From positions 434,001-498,000 of the forward strand of contig JAFSBT010000003.1 in assembly GCA_017437145.1 (NCBI GenBank): a stretch of 64,000 bases of DNA. The letters run 5' to 3'. Of the stretch, positions 10,677 through 19,813 are shown piece by piece. Each line of letters begins with the position of its first letter. The first letter of the stretch is position 1. This stretch comes from Clostridia bacterium. Lineage in GTDB: Bacteria > Bacillota > Clostridia > TANB77 > CAG-508. The translations under genes were made by a program, and so were the position numbers. The notes below the pieces were generated by a model. It searched no databases, was not told where the DNA came from, and saw only the letters and a list, made by a program, of their open reading frames with translations.

Positions 10677-11119
10677 TTCTTCACTTCCTTTTTTAAAAAA
10701 TAACAAATTGTATTAGGAGGACAATCTTTTATTTCCGCAAATACTTTATATCCATTTTTCTCATAAAATCCTCTTGCTTGAAAATCCCAAGTTTCCATTC
10801 TAATACCTGTTAAATTTTCTTTCTTAGCAAATTCTTCTATTTGTTTTAGTAATTTTGTTCCTATGTATTGTCCTCTATATTTTTCATCTACGCATAGTAA
10901 ATCTAAAAAATACCAACTATATTTAACAAAACCAATTGCTCCACCAATTACTTTATTATCTTCATATGCTATAAAATTTTGCTCTTTTTCTGAATATTCA
11001 TCATTATTGGCTTTTGCTTTTTTATTAAGCCATTCACAATGTTCTCTATTAAAAGCACATAATTTACTATCGATTTGATTTTTTAGTTTTTCATTATTAT
11101 CTTTTTTTATTATTATCAT
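10673..11119 (-). CDS. GNAT family N-acetyltransferase
   Basis: This is a 148-residue GNAT protein that would move an acetyl group from acetyl-CoA to an unknown amine. The acetyl-CoA loop is seen as LCVDEKYRGQYIGTKLLKQIEEFA, with the R/Q-x-x-G core at YRGQYIG, followed by a strand and the C-terminal ARGFYEKNGYKVF typical of small-molecule acetyltransferases. It overlaps the rbgA start by four bases, so the two are coupled. The ribosome site before its ATG is weak. Confidence 0.85.
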   Translation of the reverse strand: MIIIKKDNNEKLKNQIDSKLCAFNREHCEWLNKKAKANNDEYSEKEQNFIAYEDNKVIGGAIGFVKYSWYFLDLLCVDEKYRGQYIGTKLLKQIEEFAKKENLTGIRMETWDFQARGFYEKNGYKVFAEIKDCPPNTICYFLKKEVKK

Positions 11120-11125
11120 AAATAT

Positions 11126-11626
11126 TTATTTCACTCTCTTATCAATTATCTCAACAACTTCACCTATATACATTCTGTGCATAGGTTCAGTATTATATAA
11201 TCTCTCTTTTTCACTTTGTTCGATATTTACATTTGTAATATCCATATCTTGAAAATATATCTTTTTACATACAAGAGTTAATTTTGCTTCTTTAAAAGAA
11301 ATAGATTTTTCTAAAAATTCTGGTGTTAATTTTGTAAGTGCAATTTTATCTAAATCTCTACCTGATTTACTGCCTAAAATTGCTAAATCTTTTCTGTATT
11401 CTTCATCATAAAAACTCATTGTAAAATATTCATTATTCTCCATAAATTCATATGTATATCGGTTTGGTCTAACATAAGCTATAACAACAGGCTTGTTCCA
11501 AATTGTCCCTAGTCCACCCCAACTTATAGTCATAGAATTGAATTTTTCTTTTTTGCCTGCAGTTAATAAAGCCCATTCTTGGTCAATTGCATACAAAGGT
11601 GCTAAATTAAAATTTTTTAAATTCAT
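11126..11626 (-). CDS. Flavin reductase-like FMN-binding protein
   Basis: This protein belongs to the flavin reductase-like split-barrel family that binds FMN and usually reduces flavin with NAD(P)H. It opens with NFNLAPLYAIDQEWALLTAG and shows FNSMTISWGGLGTIWNKPVV and YVRPNRYTYEFM, all typical of this group. At 166 residues from the ATG at 11626 it has the normal length. A start eleven codons upstream is possible but extends beyond the family N-terminus. The ribosome site is weak at either start. It ends just before the acetyltransferase gene. Confidence 0.8.
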   Translation of the reverse strand: MNLKNFNLAPLYAIDQEWALLTAGKKEKFNSMTISWGGLGTIWNKPVVIAYVRPNRYTYEFMENNEYFTMSFYDEEYRKDLAILGSKSGRDLDKIALTKLTPEFLEKSISFKEAKLTLVCKKIYFQDMDITNVNIEQSEKERLYNTEPMHRMYIGEVVEIIDKRVK

Positions 11627-11654
11627 ATTGTTATCAACTACCTTTCTGTTAATA

Positions 11655-11757
11655 TGCAATTGGAATTTGGAGTTTGGTAGTTGGATGTATAGGGCAATCT
11701 TCGTAGTTTCTCCCTATATTACCAAATTCCAATCTCAAAATTCCAACCACATTTTTA
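11655..11757. repeat. Paired inverted GGAATTTGGAGTTTGG repeat
   Basis: The left arm TTGGAATTTGGAGTTTGGTA is answered by TACCAAATTCCAATCTCAAA about 50 bases later, making a MITE-like hairpin between two minus-strand genes. Confidence 0.65.
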
Positions 11758-12210
11758 AAATTTATACTGATTAGTGTCATCTCTAGAATCTTTCACTCTT
11801 TGTATGTCATCGTTTTTAAAGAACCAGTCTGTTTTTTGGTGCGATGTTTTTCCTGAACCGGTAATTCCTACACTTGCAAAAACAAGTAATGCTAATACTA
11901 TTGCAATAAAAGACACTATTAAAGATGTATAATCCATTAATCCTGCTTCTCCTTCTAAAATAGGCATTACTTTTTTATATAAATCTACTCCAAAATATGC
12001 ACCATAAGATATTAAATATAATAAAGCTCCAAATAATTTTCTTTTTGCAATAAATATAAAACAAAATAGTGTTACAAATAAAAGTACAATTTCAGCTGTA
12101 AAATTTAATGGCTCTATACCAAACTCCATTCCTAAATTATATGTTACTGCAACTATTACTCTAAAAACCCAAAACATTGCTGCAAGCATTAATAATAAAT
12201 AATGAAACAT
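11755..12210 (-). CDS. Hypothetical four-pass membrane protein
   Basis: This 151-residue protein has about four hydrophobic segments (starting YLLLMLAAMFWVF, IVLLFVTLFCFIFIA, LFGALLYLISYGAYF and LIVSFIAIVLALLVFA) and a hydrophilic C-terminal tail (KTDWFFKNDDIQRVKDSRDD). AAGGAGG precedes the ATG. I do not recognise a family. The tail, on the presumed cytoplasmic side, may be a binding motif. It lies between truB and the flavin reductase gene. Confidence 0.65.
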   Translation of the reverse strand: MFHYLLLMLAAMFWVFRVIVAVTYNLGMEFGIEPLNFTAEIVLLFVTLFCFIFIAKRKLFGALLYLISYGAYFGVDLYKKVMPILEGEAGLMDYTSLIVSFIAIVLALLVFASVGITGSGKTSHQKTDWFFKNDDIQRVKDSRDDTNQYKF

Positions 12211-12245
12211 AATTTTTCCTCCTTATTACATAATTATATCCTTTT

Positions 12246-12296
12246 GTAGGGGGCGGTCTTGACCGACCCTCGGGCTAGTCAAGACTAGCCCCTACA
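12246..12296. repeat. GC-rich palindromic repeat, long copy overlapping the truB stop
   Basis: GTAGGGGGCGGTCTTGACCG followed by CGGGCTAGTCAAGACTAGCCCCTACA. The right end supplies the truB TAG stop codon (12292-12294). Confidence 0.8.
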
Positions 12297-13164
12297 TTTT
12301 TTCATCAATATTATTTTTTTCTTTTTCAATTATTACATCTCTTTTTAAAATACCATCTTTTACAATACCTAATCCAATAAAATTATTTTCTGAATAAATT
12401 CTATATAATTCATCTTTTAAATTAAATTGTAATTTTACCCCATTCAAAAACAATTCTAATTTTCTTTTATTTAAGAAGATTCTCTCTCTATCTTCAAAAA
12501 TTTTTTCTAAACTAATAATATTTTTTTCAGATATATCATCTAAATTTATTGCATTCTCTATCGTAAATATATTTACTTTTTTTCTCTCCAATTCTTTCAT
12601 AAAACCAACTGTTCCAAGTTTACCTGCTATATCTTCACAAAGAGTTCTTATGTATGTTCCTTTTGAACATTCAACTTCAAAAGTAATTTCGTTCTCTTTA
12701 AATTGTATTAAATCAAGTTTATATATTTCTATTTCTCGAGCTTCTAATTTAATTTCTTTATTTTCTCTTGCATATTCATATGCTTTTTTTCCGTTCACTT
12801 TTATAGCTGAATATACAGGAGGTGTTTGTTTTTGTTTTCCTGTGAATTTTTTTAATACTTCTAACACATACTCTTCGTGCAAATTTGTTGGAACATCTTT
12901 TTTTTCAACTATTTCCCCTTCGACATCACCTGTATTAGTTTTTTCCCCTAATTTTAATTTTGCAACATAAGTTTTATCATGTTCTATTAAATACTTAGAT
13001 ACTTTTGTTGCTTGTCCGACTAAAATTGGTAGAACTCCTGTTGCATTTGGGTCTAAAGTTCCAGTATGTCCTACCTTTTTTATATTTAATTTTTTCCTAA
13101 TCACATTTACGACATCATGTGATGTATAACCTTTCGGTTTATTTATTATTAGTATTCCGTCCAT
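12292..13164 (-). CDS. truB: tRNA pseudouridine(55) synthase TruB
   Basis: TruB converts U55 of the T loop to pseudouridine in tRNA. The protein has NKPKGYTSHDVV at the N-terminus, the catalytic aspartate motif GTLDPNATGVLPI near residue 40, and KQTPPVYSAIKVNGKKAYEYAR further on. At 290 residues it is of normal length, with a PUA-like C-terminus. The stop codon falls inside a GC-rich palindrome. It is the last gene of the rimP-nusA-infB operon, twelve bases after nrnA. Confidence 0.95.
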   Translation of the reverse strand: MDGILIINKPKGYTSHDVVNVIRKKLNIKKVGHTGTLDPNATGVLPILVGQATKVSKYLIEHDKTYVAKLKLGEKTNTGDVEGEIVEKKDVPTNLHEEYVLEVLKKFTGKQKQTPPVYSAIKVNGKKAYEYARENKEIKLEAREIEIYKLDLIQFKENEITFEVECSKGTYIRTLCEDIAGKLGTVGFMKELERKKVNIFTIENAINLDDISEKNIISLEKIFEDRERIFLNKRKLELFLNGVKLQFNLKDELYRIYSENNFIGLGIVKDGILKRDVIIEKEKNNIDEKM

Positions 13165-13176
13165 TAAAAAATCCTT

Positions 13177-14127
13177 TTATTTCAATTGTTTTTTACATGC
13201 ATCTATAATTTTTTCTTTTGCTTTTTCAAATGGAAGATTGATAAATCCTCCAGCTGCTCTTATATGTCCTCCACCATTGAATAAAACACAAATATCAGCT
13301 ACATTCATATATTCATTTGATCTTAATGAAATTTTATAACCTTCGTTTGTTTCTCTTAAAAATATAGATACTTCGACACCTTCTATATCTCTTCCCATTT
13401 CAACTATTCCGTCATGGTCCCCTGTAGAAGCATTTGCTTTTTCTTCATCTTCTTTAGTTATATATGTAAATGAAATTTTTCCATCTTCGAAAAATTCTAT
13501 TCTATTCATTGCAAGTTTCATAAGCTCAAATTTAGGTTTGCTTACAGTTTGCATAACTTTTTTATATATACTAGAAACATTAACACCTTTATCCATTAAA
13601 CCTGCTGTAAATTCAAATGTTTCAGCAGTTACTCCTGAATATTTAAATCCTCCTGTATCAGTAATTATACCTGTTAATAAACATGTTCCTATTTCTTTTG
13701 TAATTTCAATACCTAAAGCTTCTAATACAATAATTAATATTTGACAACATGCTGGTGCCATTGGATTAACAAAGTTATAATCTCCAAACATTGTATTTAT
13801 ACCATGATGGTCAATAGATATTCTACAATTAGCATCCTCAAAGTATTTTACAAATCCATTTAATCTGCTTTTATCTCCACAATCTAGTGCTATTGCTAAA
13901 TCATATGTTTCATTTTTACCTTCTGTTTTTATTTCATTAGCATTCGGTAAAAATGAAAATACTTTTGGATATTCTGGTATAACAAGGTCAACTTGTTTAT
14001 TTTTTTGTTTTAATCCATTATATAGAGCTAAACTGCTTCCTATAGCATCTCCATCTGGTTGGTCGTGTGTAAGGATTACTATATTTTTTGCAGAATAGAT
14101 TTCTTCTACAATTTTATCTAATGTCAT
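13177..14127 (-). CDS. nrnA: Bifunctional oligoribonuclease and PAP phosphatase NrnA
   Basis: NrnA is a DHH-family phosphoesterase that degrades nano-RNA and 3'-phosphoadenosine 5'-phosphate. The motifs are LTHDQPDGDAIGSSLALY near residue 20, ALDCGDKSRL, SIDHHGIN (the DHH triad) near residue 108, and the DHHA1 signature FNGGGHIRAAGG at the C-terminus. The gene starts inside the rbfA stop (ATGA overlap), so the two are translationally coupled. The association with infB-rbfA-truB is a common Firmicutes arrangement. Confidence 0.93.
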   Translation of the reverse strand: MTLDKIVEEIYSAKNIVILTHDQPDGDAIGSSLALYNGLKQKNKQVDLVIPEYPKVFSFLPNANEIKTEGKNETYDLAIALDCGDKSRLNGFVKYFEDANCRISIDHHGINTMFGDYNFVNPMAPACCQILIIVLEALGIEITKEIGTCLLTGIITDTGGFKYSGVTAETFEFTAGLMDKGVNVSSIYKKVMQTVSKPKFELMKLAMNRIEFFEDGKISFTYITKEDEEKANASTGDHDGIVEMGRDIEGVEVSIFLRETNEGYKISLRSNEYMNVADICVLFNGGGHIRAAGGFINLPFEKAKEKIIDACKKQLK

Positions 14128-14498
14128 TCTTCGTTCCTCATTTCCTTCATTATATCTTTTAAAATTGTGTCAATTCTTTCACCATATTGCATTGAATCAT
14201 CGAATTCAAAAACTAATTCTGGAGTTACTCTTAAATTTATTTTTTCTGCAATTCTACTTCTAATAAATCCAGATGCAGCTTTTAAACCAGCTAATGTTTG
14301 TTTAATATTTCTTGAATTTATTATACTAACAGAAACTCTTGCAAATCTTAAATCTGGTGAAATCTTAACCTTAGTAACAGTAATTAGTCCAGTTACATTT
14401 GAATTTTTAACCTCATAATTAATTATATTACTAAGTTCTCTTTTTAATTCTTCATTAATTTTATCAAGCCTATTATTTCCATTTGCTTGTCTTTTCAT
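14124..14498 (-). CDS. rbfA: Ribosome-binding factor A
   Basis: RbfA binds the 30S subunit and helps mature 16S rRNA. The 124-residue protein has the KH-like fold sequence: NRLDKINEELKRELSNII at the start, DLRFARVSVSI in the middle and LRVTPELVFEFDDSMQYGERID near the end, given in part as PELVFEFDDS. It overlaps nrnA and follows infB after a gap that holds a large hairpin. Confidence 0.93.
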   Translation of the reverse strand: MKRQANGNNRLDKINEELKRELSNIINYEVKNSNVTGLITVTKVKISPDLRFARVSVSIINSRNIKQTLAGLKAASGFIRSRIAEKINLRVTPELVFEFDDSMQYGERIDTILKDIMKEMRNEE

Positions 14499-14562
14499 AT
14501 TATCTCCTTCTATAATTGATTAAATTATATAATATTGTTAATTTTTAGCCTGTTCTTCGAAG

Positions 14563-14587
14563 GCGGACGGCTAATAGCCGCCCCTAC
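14563..14587. repeat. GC-rich palindromic repeat
   Basis: GCGGACGGCTAATAGCCGCCCCTACA-type palindrome in the infB-rbfA gap. Confidence 0.7.
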
Positions 14588-14619
14588 AAATATAAATTTA
14601 AATACTTATATTTCATATC

Positions 14620-14743
14620 GAAAACGAAGCAAATTAGGTATATTGCTAGGAAAACCAGTAAAAATTTTTAAGACTATACGCTGTATGTTGCAAAAATTTT
14701 TACGCAGTTTGACAACGCAAGATGCCTAATTTCATTCGTTTTC
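14620..14743. repeat. Long imperfect inverted repeat between infB and rbfA
   Basis: The ends GAAAACGAAGCAAATTAGG and CCTAATTTCATTCGTTTTC pair with two mismatches. Inner arms GTAAAAATTTTT and AAAAATTTTTAC also pair, leaving a loop of about 16 bases. The structure begins two bases after the infB stop codon and would form a hairpin of about 50 pairs in the operon mRNA. It has no T-run, so it is not a classic terminator; it may be a MITE or an mRNA-processing site. Confidence 0.75.
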
Positions 14744-14745
14744 TC

Positions 14746-17631
14746 CTACTGCTTAACTTGTTCCATAATATAAGCCTCGATTACGTCTCCCTCTTTAATA
14801 TCATTAAAGTTTTCAATCTGAACACCACATTCATATCCTGATGCAACTTCTTTTGCATCGTCTTTCATTCTTTTTAATGATACTAATTTTCCTTCATGTA
14901 TAACAACATTTTCTCTAATAATTCTTACTCCTGCATTTCTTGCAACTTTTCCATTTGTTACATAGCATCCTGCAATTGTTCCAACATCAGAAATTTTAAA
15001 TGTTTGTCTTACTTCAGCATTTCCTATTATAGTTTCTTTAAATACAGGGTCTAACATACCTTTCATAGCACATTGTACATCTTCTATAGCATTGTATATT
15101 ACTGAATATAGTTTTATTTCTACTTCAACTTTTTCTGCCATATCTTTTGCTATTGGTTCAGGTCTTACATTAAATCCTATTATAATTGCATTTGAAACAT
15201 TTGCTAATGTTACATCTGATTCTGTAATAGCACCAACATTTGCATGAATTACTTTTACTTTTACCTCATCATTAGATAATTTTTCTAATGATTGTTTTAC
15301 AGCTTCAACAGAACCTTGAACATCTGCTTTTACGATTAAGTTTAATTGTTTTAGATTTCCTTTTGCAATTTGACTGAATAAATCATCTAAAGTTACTTTT
15401 GATGTAGCATTTAATGCTCTATCTCTTGCTTGACGTTTTCTTCTTTCCATTAAATGTTTTGCTGTTTTTTCATCTTTTACTTCATAGAATGTTTCTCCAG
15501 CTTCTGGAACTTCTGCAAATCCTGTTATTTCAACTGGTGTTGAAGGTCCTGCTTTTCTTACAAGTTTTCCTTTTTCGTCCATCATTGTTCTAATTCTACC
15601 AATTACTGAACCTACCAAAATAGTATCTCCAACATCTAATGTACCACGTTGTACTAACATTGTAGCTACCGCTCCTCTTGTTTTATCAAGTTTCGCTTCT
15701 ATTACAACACCTTTTGCTTGTTTATTAGGGTTTGCCTTTAATTCTTTCATATCTGCTACTAATAATACCATTTCTAATAATGTATCTATATTTTGTTTTT
15801 TCTTAGCAGAAATATTTACAAATATAGTATCTCCACCCCATTCTTCTGGTACTAATTCATATTCCATTAATTCTTGTTTTACTCTATCTGGATTTGCTCC
15901 TTCAACATCGATTTTGTTAATTGCAACAACAATTGGAATTCCTGCAGCTTTTGCATGGTTGATTGCTTCTACAGTTTGAGGCATAACTCCATCATTTGCA
16001 GCAACTACAAGTATTGCTATATCTGTAATTTGAGCTCCTCTGGCACGCATAGCAGTAAATGCTTCGTGTCCTGGTGTATCTAAGAAAGTTATTTCTCTAT
16101 CATTTACTTTAACTTTATAAGCACCTATTGCTTGTGTAATTCCTCCAGCTTCACCCTCAATAACATTTGTAGATCTTACAGCATCTAAAAGCGATGTTTT
16201 TCCATGGTCTACGTGTCCCATAACAACAATTACTGGTGGTCTTGGTTTTAATTCATTTTCTTTATCTTCACTATCGTCAAATAGGATATCTTCATCTGTT
16301 ACAACTTCTTTTTTATGTGCTACAACTCCAAATTCACCTGCAATTAGAAATGCTGTATCAAAATCTAATTCATTATTTATTGTTGCCATTATTCCATATC
16401 CTAAAAGTTTCTTTATTATTTCACTACTTGTTTTCTTTAATTCTGCACTTAAATCTTTTACTGATATTGTTTCTGGTATAGTAATATCTGTTAATTCGAA
16501 TATTTTTTGTTTCGTTCTTTCTTCATTTTGCACAAATTTTTTCTTACCGCGTTTTCCTCTTGTTGTTGTTAAGTCATAGTAGTCAAGCATTGAACCTTCT
16601 GTAAACATATTTGAAAGACTGCTTTCTTGTTTTAAATCTTTCAATTTATGGCTACTTATTTCTTCATAATTTCCTCTTTTTGATTTAGATTGTTTTTTAT
16701 TTTCTCTGTTTTCATCATATCTATTATTATTTTTTTGTTTATCTATTGCTTTATTTGCATATTCTCTTGTATTTTCTTTTTCAGCAATATCTACAGACAT
16801 TATATCTTTTATATTTCTTTCTATACCTCTTTCATCTAAAGGTCTATTACCTCTATTGAAAGGTCTATTTTGCCCGTCTCTATTGAAAGGTCTGTTTTTC
16901 CCGTCTCTATTGAAAGGTTTGTTTTGTCCATCTCTATTAAATGGTCTATTTTGTCCATCTCTATTGAAAGGTCTGTTTTGTCCATCCCTATTAAATGGTC
17001 TATTTTGTCCATCTCTATTAAATGGTCTATTTTGCCCATCTCTATTGAAAGGTCTATTTTGTCCATCTCTATTAAATGGTCTTGTTTGATTATCTCTATC
17101 AAAACTTTTAGTAGGTTGGTTTTCTTTAACTTCCTCTTTGTTAGTTTTTACCTCAGATGTATTAACAATTTCTTGTTTAACTTCTTCTTTTTTAATAGTT
17201 TTTTCTTCACTTTCTACTTTTTTTACTTCCTCAGCAATATTCTTTTTTGCTGGTTCTTTTTTTCCAAATAATTCACTTACTGTAAGGGGTTTCTTTTGTT
17301 TTTCTCTATACACAATATTATAATCTGTTTTTCTTTGTCTTTCCACAAATCCAACATCTCTATTTGTATTTCTATCTTGTTTTGTAGTTTGTGCTTTTAC
17401 ATCATTTTCTTTTTCTGTAACAATAACCTCTCTTCTTATTATTACTGGTGCATCATTTTTTTTCTCCTTTTTTGCGTTTGAGAATTTAGCTTCTATTTTT
17501 TTTGCTTCTTCATCTGATACTACACTTAAATGTGTTTTTACATCTAAGCCCATTTCTACTGCCTTATTTAAAACCTCTTTACTACTTACTCCTACTTTTT
17601 TTGCTATTTCATGTATTTTTATACTACCCAT
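14746..17631 (-). CDS. infB: Translation initiation factor IF-2
   Basis: IF-2 is the GTPase that brings initiator tRNA to the 30S subunit. The protein has 961 residues. The N-terminal IF2_N motif ([16 protein letters not shown]) is followed by a charged linker and then about nine copies of a nine-residue unit RPFNRDGQN (residues about 180-265). A second IF2_N module comes next, then the G domain with [15 protein letters not shown] near residue 470, [15 protein letters not shown] and INKID, and beta-barrel domains to the end. GGAGGTG precedes the ATG. The repeat linker is unusual and absent from most IF-2 proteins; the rest is typical. Confidence 0.96.
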   Translation of the reverse strand: MGSIKIHEIAKKVGVSSKEVLNKAVEMGLDVKTHLSVVSDEEAKKIEAKFSNAKKEKKNDAPVIIRREVIVTEKENDVKAQTTKQDRNTNRDVGFVERQRKTDYNIVYREKQKKPLTVSELFGKKEPAKKNIAEEVKKVESEEKTIKKEEVKQEIVNTSEVKTNKEEVKENQPTKSFDRDNQTRPFNRDGQNRPFNRDGQNRPFNRDGQNRPFNRDGQNRPFNRDGQNRPFNRDGQNKPFNRDGKNRPFNRDGQNRPFNRGNRPLDERGIERNIKDIMSVDIAEKENTREYANKAIDKQKNNNRYDENRENKKQSKSKRGNYEEISSHKLKDLKQESSLSNMFTEGSMLDYYDLTTTRGKRGKKKFVQNEERTKQKIFELTDITIPETISVKDLSAELKKTSSEIIKKLLGYGIMATINNELDFDTAFLIAGEFGVVAHKKEVVTDEDILFDDSEDKENELKPRPPVIVVMGHVDHGKTSLLDAVRSTNVIEGEAGGITQAIGAYKVKVNDREITFLDTPGHEAFTAMRARGAQITDIAILVVAANDGVMPQTVEAINHAKAAGIPIVVAINKIDVEGANPDRVKQELMEYELVPEEWGGDTIFVNISAKKKQNIDTLLEMVLLVADMKELKANPNKQAKGVVIEAKLDKTRGAVATMLVQRGTLDVGDTILVGSVIGRIRTMMDEKGKLVRKAGPSTPVEITGFAEVPEAGETFYEVKDEKTAKHLMERRKRQARDRALNATSKVTLDDLFSQIAKGNLKQLNLIVKADVQGSVEAVKQSLEKLSNDEVKVKVIHANVGAITESDVTLANVSNAIIIGFNVRPEPIAKDMAEKVEVEIKLYSVIYNAIEDVQCAMKGMLDPVFKETIIGNAEVRQTFKISDVGTIAGCYVTNGKVARNAGVRIIRENVVIHEGKLVSLKRMKDDAKEVASGYECGVQIENFNDIKEGDVIEAYIMEQVKQ
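16851..17090. repeat. 27-bp tandem repeat inside infB
   Basis: About nine in-frame units of 27 bp encode RPFNRDGQN. Two codon versions alternate (CTATTGAAAGG and CTATTAAATGG on the plus strand). One unit has K for R and Q, which suggests repeated expansion by recombination or slippage. Confidence 0.9.
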
Positions 17632-17672
17632 TAAATTTCACCTCCATATTTCTTGTATTTTTTTTGTCAAAA

Positions 17673-17942
17673 TTACTTGTTACTCTCAATAATTACACCC
17701 CTCAAATTTTCATAAATTTCATTATCTATCTTTATTTCAAATGTTCTTTCTAATCGTTTTGTTTTTATAACTTTTTCAAGGCATTCTAAACTATCACATA
17801 TATATGCACCTCTGCCTGATAACTTGCCTGTTTTGTCTATTGTAATTTCACCATCTTTATTCATAACAATTCTTATTAAATCTTGTTTATCTTTTTTAGA
17901 ATTACAACCCATACACATTCTTTGTGGTTTATTCTTCATCAT
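17673..17942 (-). CDS. ylxR: YlxR family RNA-binding protein (RnpM)
   Basis: This 89-residue protein has the YlxR (DUF448) signature: RMCMGCNSKKDKQDLIRIV near the start and GRGAYICDSLECLEKVIKTKRL in the middle, with GRGAYIC as the family hallmark. YlxR proteins bind RNA and have been linked to RNase P regulation. It overlaps the nusA stop and precedes infB, the standard nusA-ylxR-infB order. The start could be either of two adjacent ATG codons. Confidence 0.92.
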   Translation of the reverse strand: MMKNKPQRMCMGCNSKKDKQDLIRIVMNKDGEITIDKTGKLSGRGAYICDSLECLEKVIKTKRLERTFEIKIDNEIYENLRGVIIESNK

Positions 17943-19035
17943 TCACTTCTTCCTCTTCTTCTTGAGCATTTTCATATGCTAATAGTTCTCTAAATTGAGA
18001 TTCACTCTTTATATCAATCTTCCAGTTAGTTAATCTTGCTGCTAATCTAGCATTTTGTCCAGCTTTTCCTATAGCTAAAGATAATTGATCATCTGGAACA
18101 ATTACTTGTGCAAATTTTTCTTCCTCTTTTACATCAACAGCCATTACTTGAGCTGGAAGTAATGCTGCAGAAATATATATTGCAGGGTCTTCATTCCATT
18201 CAATAACATCGATTTTTTCACCTTTTAATTCGTTGATTATGTTTTGAATTCTAATTCCTTTTTGACCTACGCAAGAACCTACTGGGTCAATATTTTCATT
18301 TACAGAATACACCGCCACTTTACTTCTGTTTCCTGCATCACGAGATACACTTTTTATTTCTATTAATCCTTCATATATTTCTGGTATTTCAAATTCAAAT
18401 AATTTTCTTACAAAATCTGGATGGCTTCTAGAAACTAATACTTGTGGTTCTCCTTTTAGTCCTCTTTCAACACTAACAACATAAGCTCTTATTTTATCAT
18501 TAACATTATAACTTTCAGTTGGTATTTGGTCTTTTACTGGCATAATACCTTCTAATTTCCCTAAATCTAAAACTAGTGTTCCTCCATCAGCTTTTTGAAT
18601 TATTCCTGTAACTATTTCACCTTTTCTATCATTATATTCTGTATATACCATATTTCTTTCAGCTTCTCTTATTTTTTGAACAATGACTTGTTTAGCAGTT
18701 TGTGCTGCTATTCTTCCAAAATCCTTTGGAATTATTTCTAGTTGAACTGTGTCACCTAAATTTACTTTTTTATCTTTTTTTGTAGCTGCTTCTAAACTGA
18801 TTTGTGTCATTTCATCTTCAACTTCTTCAACAACTTCTTTTACTGAGAAAACTTTTACTTCACCTGTAGTATCGTTTATTGATATTGAAACATTTTCCGC
18901 TGAATCAAAGTTTCTTTTGTACGCACTTACTAATGCACTTTCTAAAGCTTCTAATAGATATGCTTTACTTATACCCCTTTCATTTTCTAGTTCATCAATT
19001 GCTTGGATTAATTCTTTGTTTTCACTTGCTTTCAT
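17929..19035 (-). CDS. nusA: Transcription termination/antitermination factor NusA
   Basis: NusA binds RNA polymerase and nascent RNA and adjusts pausing, termination and antitermination. The 368-residue form typical of Gram-positive bacteria has an N-terminal polymerase-binding domain (ELIQAIDELENERGISKAYLLEALE), an S1 domain (GIIQKADGGTLVLDLGKLEG), and two KH domains (DPVGSCVGQKGIRIQNII and DDQLSLAIGKAGQNARLAARL), without the enterobacterial C-terminal repeats. The ATG at 19035 is used because it matches the family N-terminus and follows AAAGGA. It is 20 bases after rimP. Confidence 0.95.
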   Translation of the reverse strand: MKASENKELIQAIDELENERGISKAYLLEALESALVSAYKRNFDSAENVSISINDTTGEVKVFSVKEVVEEVEDEMTQISLEAATKKDKKVNLGDTVQLEIIPKDFGRIAAQTAKQVIVQKIREAERNMVYTEYNDRKGEIVTGIIQKADGGTLVLDLGKLEGIMPVKDQIPTESYNVNDKIRAYVVSVERGLKGEPQVLVSRSHPDFVRKLFEFEIPEIYEGLIEIKSVSRDAGNRSKVAVYSVNENIDPVGSCVGQKGIRIQNIINELKGEKIDVIEWNEDPAIYISAALLPAQVMAVDVKEEEKFAQVIVPDDQLSLAIGKAGQNARLAARLTNWKIDIKSESQFRELLAYENAQEEEEEVNDEE

Positions 19036-19055
19036 TTTTCTAATCATTCCTTTCT

Positions 19056-19517
19056 TTATATTTTCCAATCATAAATTGTTTTTATTTGAGAAATATTTTT
19101 TCTTTCTATTTGAATATTTTCATTCTCAATTTTTATTTCTATGTAGTTCTCATTAAAGTCATCTAATATACCATCATAAACTTTTTTATTTTCATGTGGT
19201 TTAAATAGCTTTATTTGCACTTTGCTACCTATATTTTCTTTTAGATGTTTATCTTTCTTTAGTACTCTTTCAACTCCTGTAGAAGAAACTTCTAAAAAAT
19301 ATTGGTCCTTTATATAATCTGCTGTATCAATTATTTCCGTAATACTATTACTTACTTTTTCGCAATCTTCTAAAGAAATACCTTTATCACTATCTATGTA
19401 AATACGTAAAAAATAATCTTTTCCTTCTTTTACATACTCAACATCATATAGTTCATATCCTAATTCGTTGATATTATTCTCAACTAATTTTTCAATGTTT
19501 TGTTCTATATTTGCCAT
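19056..19517 (-). CDS. rimP: Ribosome maturation factor RimP
   Basis: RimP assists 30S subunit maturation. The 153-residue protein shows NELGYELYDVEYVKEGKDYFLRIYID, quoted here as the LRIYID core, then GISLEDCEKVSNSITEIID and YFLEVSSTGVERVL near residue 88, all standard for the family. It opens the nusA-infB operon. AAGGAG stands before the ATG, and just upstream of that lies a perfect 12-bp hairpin that could control its translation. Confidence 0.94.
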   Translation of the reverse strand: MANIEQNIEKLVENNINELGYELYDVEYVKEGKDYFLRIYIDSDKGISLEDCEKVSNSITEIIDTADYIKDQYFLEVSSTGVERVLKKDKHLKENIGSKVQIKLFKPHENKKVYDGILDDFNENYIEIKIENENIQIERKNISQIKTIYDWKI

Positions 19518-19534
19518 TTTTTCTCCTTCATGTT

Positions 19535-19563
19535 AGAAGAGTGGGATTTGTTCCCACTCTTCT
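19535..19563 (-). promoter_or_regulatory. Perfect hairpin in the rimP leader
   Basis: AGAAGAGTGGGA and TCCCACTCTTCT are perfect 12-bp arms with a five-base loop. The 3' foot is about four bases from the rimP ribosome site. No U-run follows on the minus strand, so it is a leader structure rather than a terminator. Confidence 0.7.
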
Positions 19564-19662
19564 AGTAATTTTATTTGTACATGTATTATATACTACTTAT
19601 ATGGAAAAATCAAGCAATTTATTGAATTTTATTGTAAACATTTAAAAATACATTGTAATTTG

Positions 19663-19769
19663 TATTTGGACTTTGGAGTTTAGATTTTGGTAGTATAGGG
19701 AAAGGCTACGAAGACTTTCTATATATATCCAACAACCAATTACCAAATGCTAAACGCTAAATACCTAAA
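19663..19769. repeat. Paired TTTGGACTTTGGAGTTTAG repeat
   Basis: The left arm carries TTTGGAGTTTAGATTTTGGTA and the right arm ACCAAATGCTAAACGCTAAA. This is the same family as the copies at 11.66 and 21.66 kb. Confidence 0.6.
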
Positions 19770-19812
19770 ATAAAAAACCACGATTAATCTTTGATTAACC
19801 GTGTTTTTTTAT
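19770..19812. terminator. Bidirectional terminator
   Basis: CACGATTAATC and GATTAACCGTG arms flanked by A-run and T-run. It lies behind the gene at 19814. Confidence 0.8.
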
Positions 19813-19813
19813 T

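Noticed and set aside
16836..17271. Reading frames on both strands inside the infB repeat
   Set aside because: They are shadows of the 27-bp tandem array; only the IF-2 frame has conserved domains on both sides.
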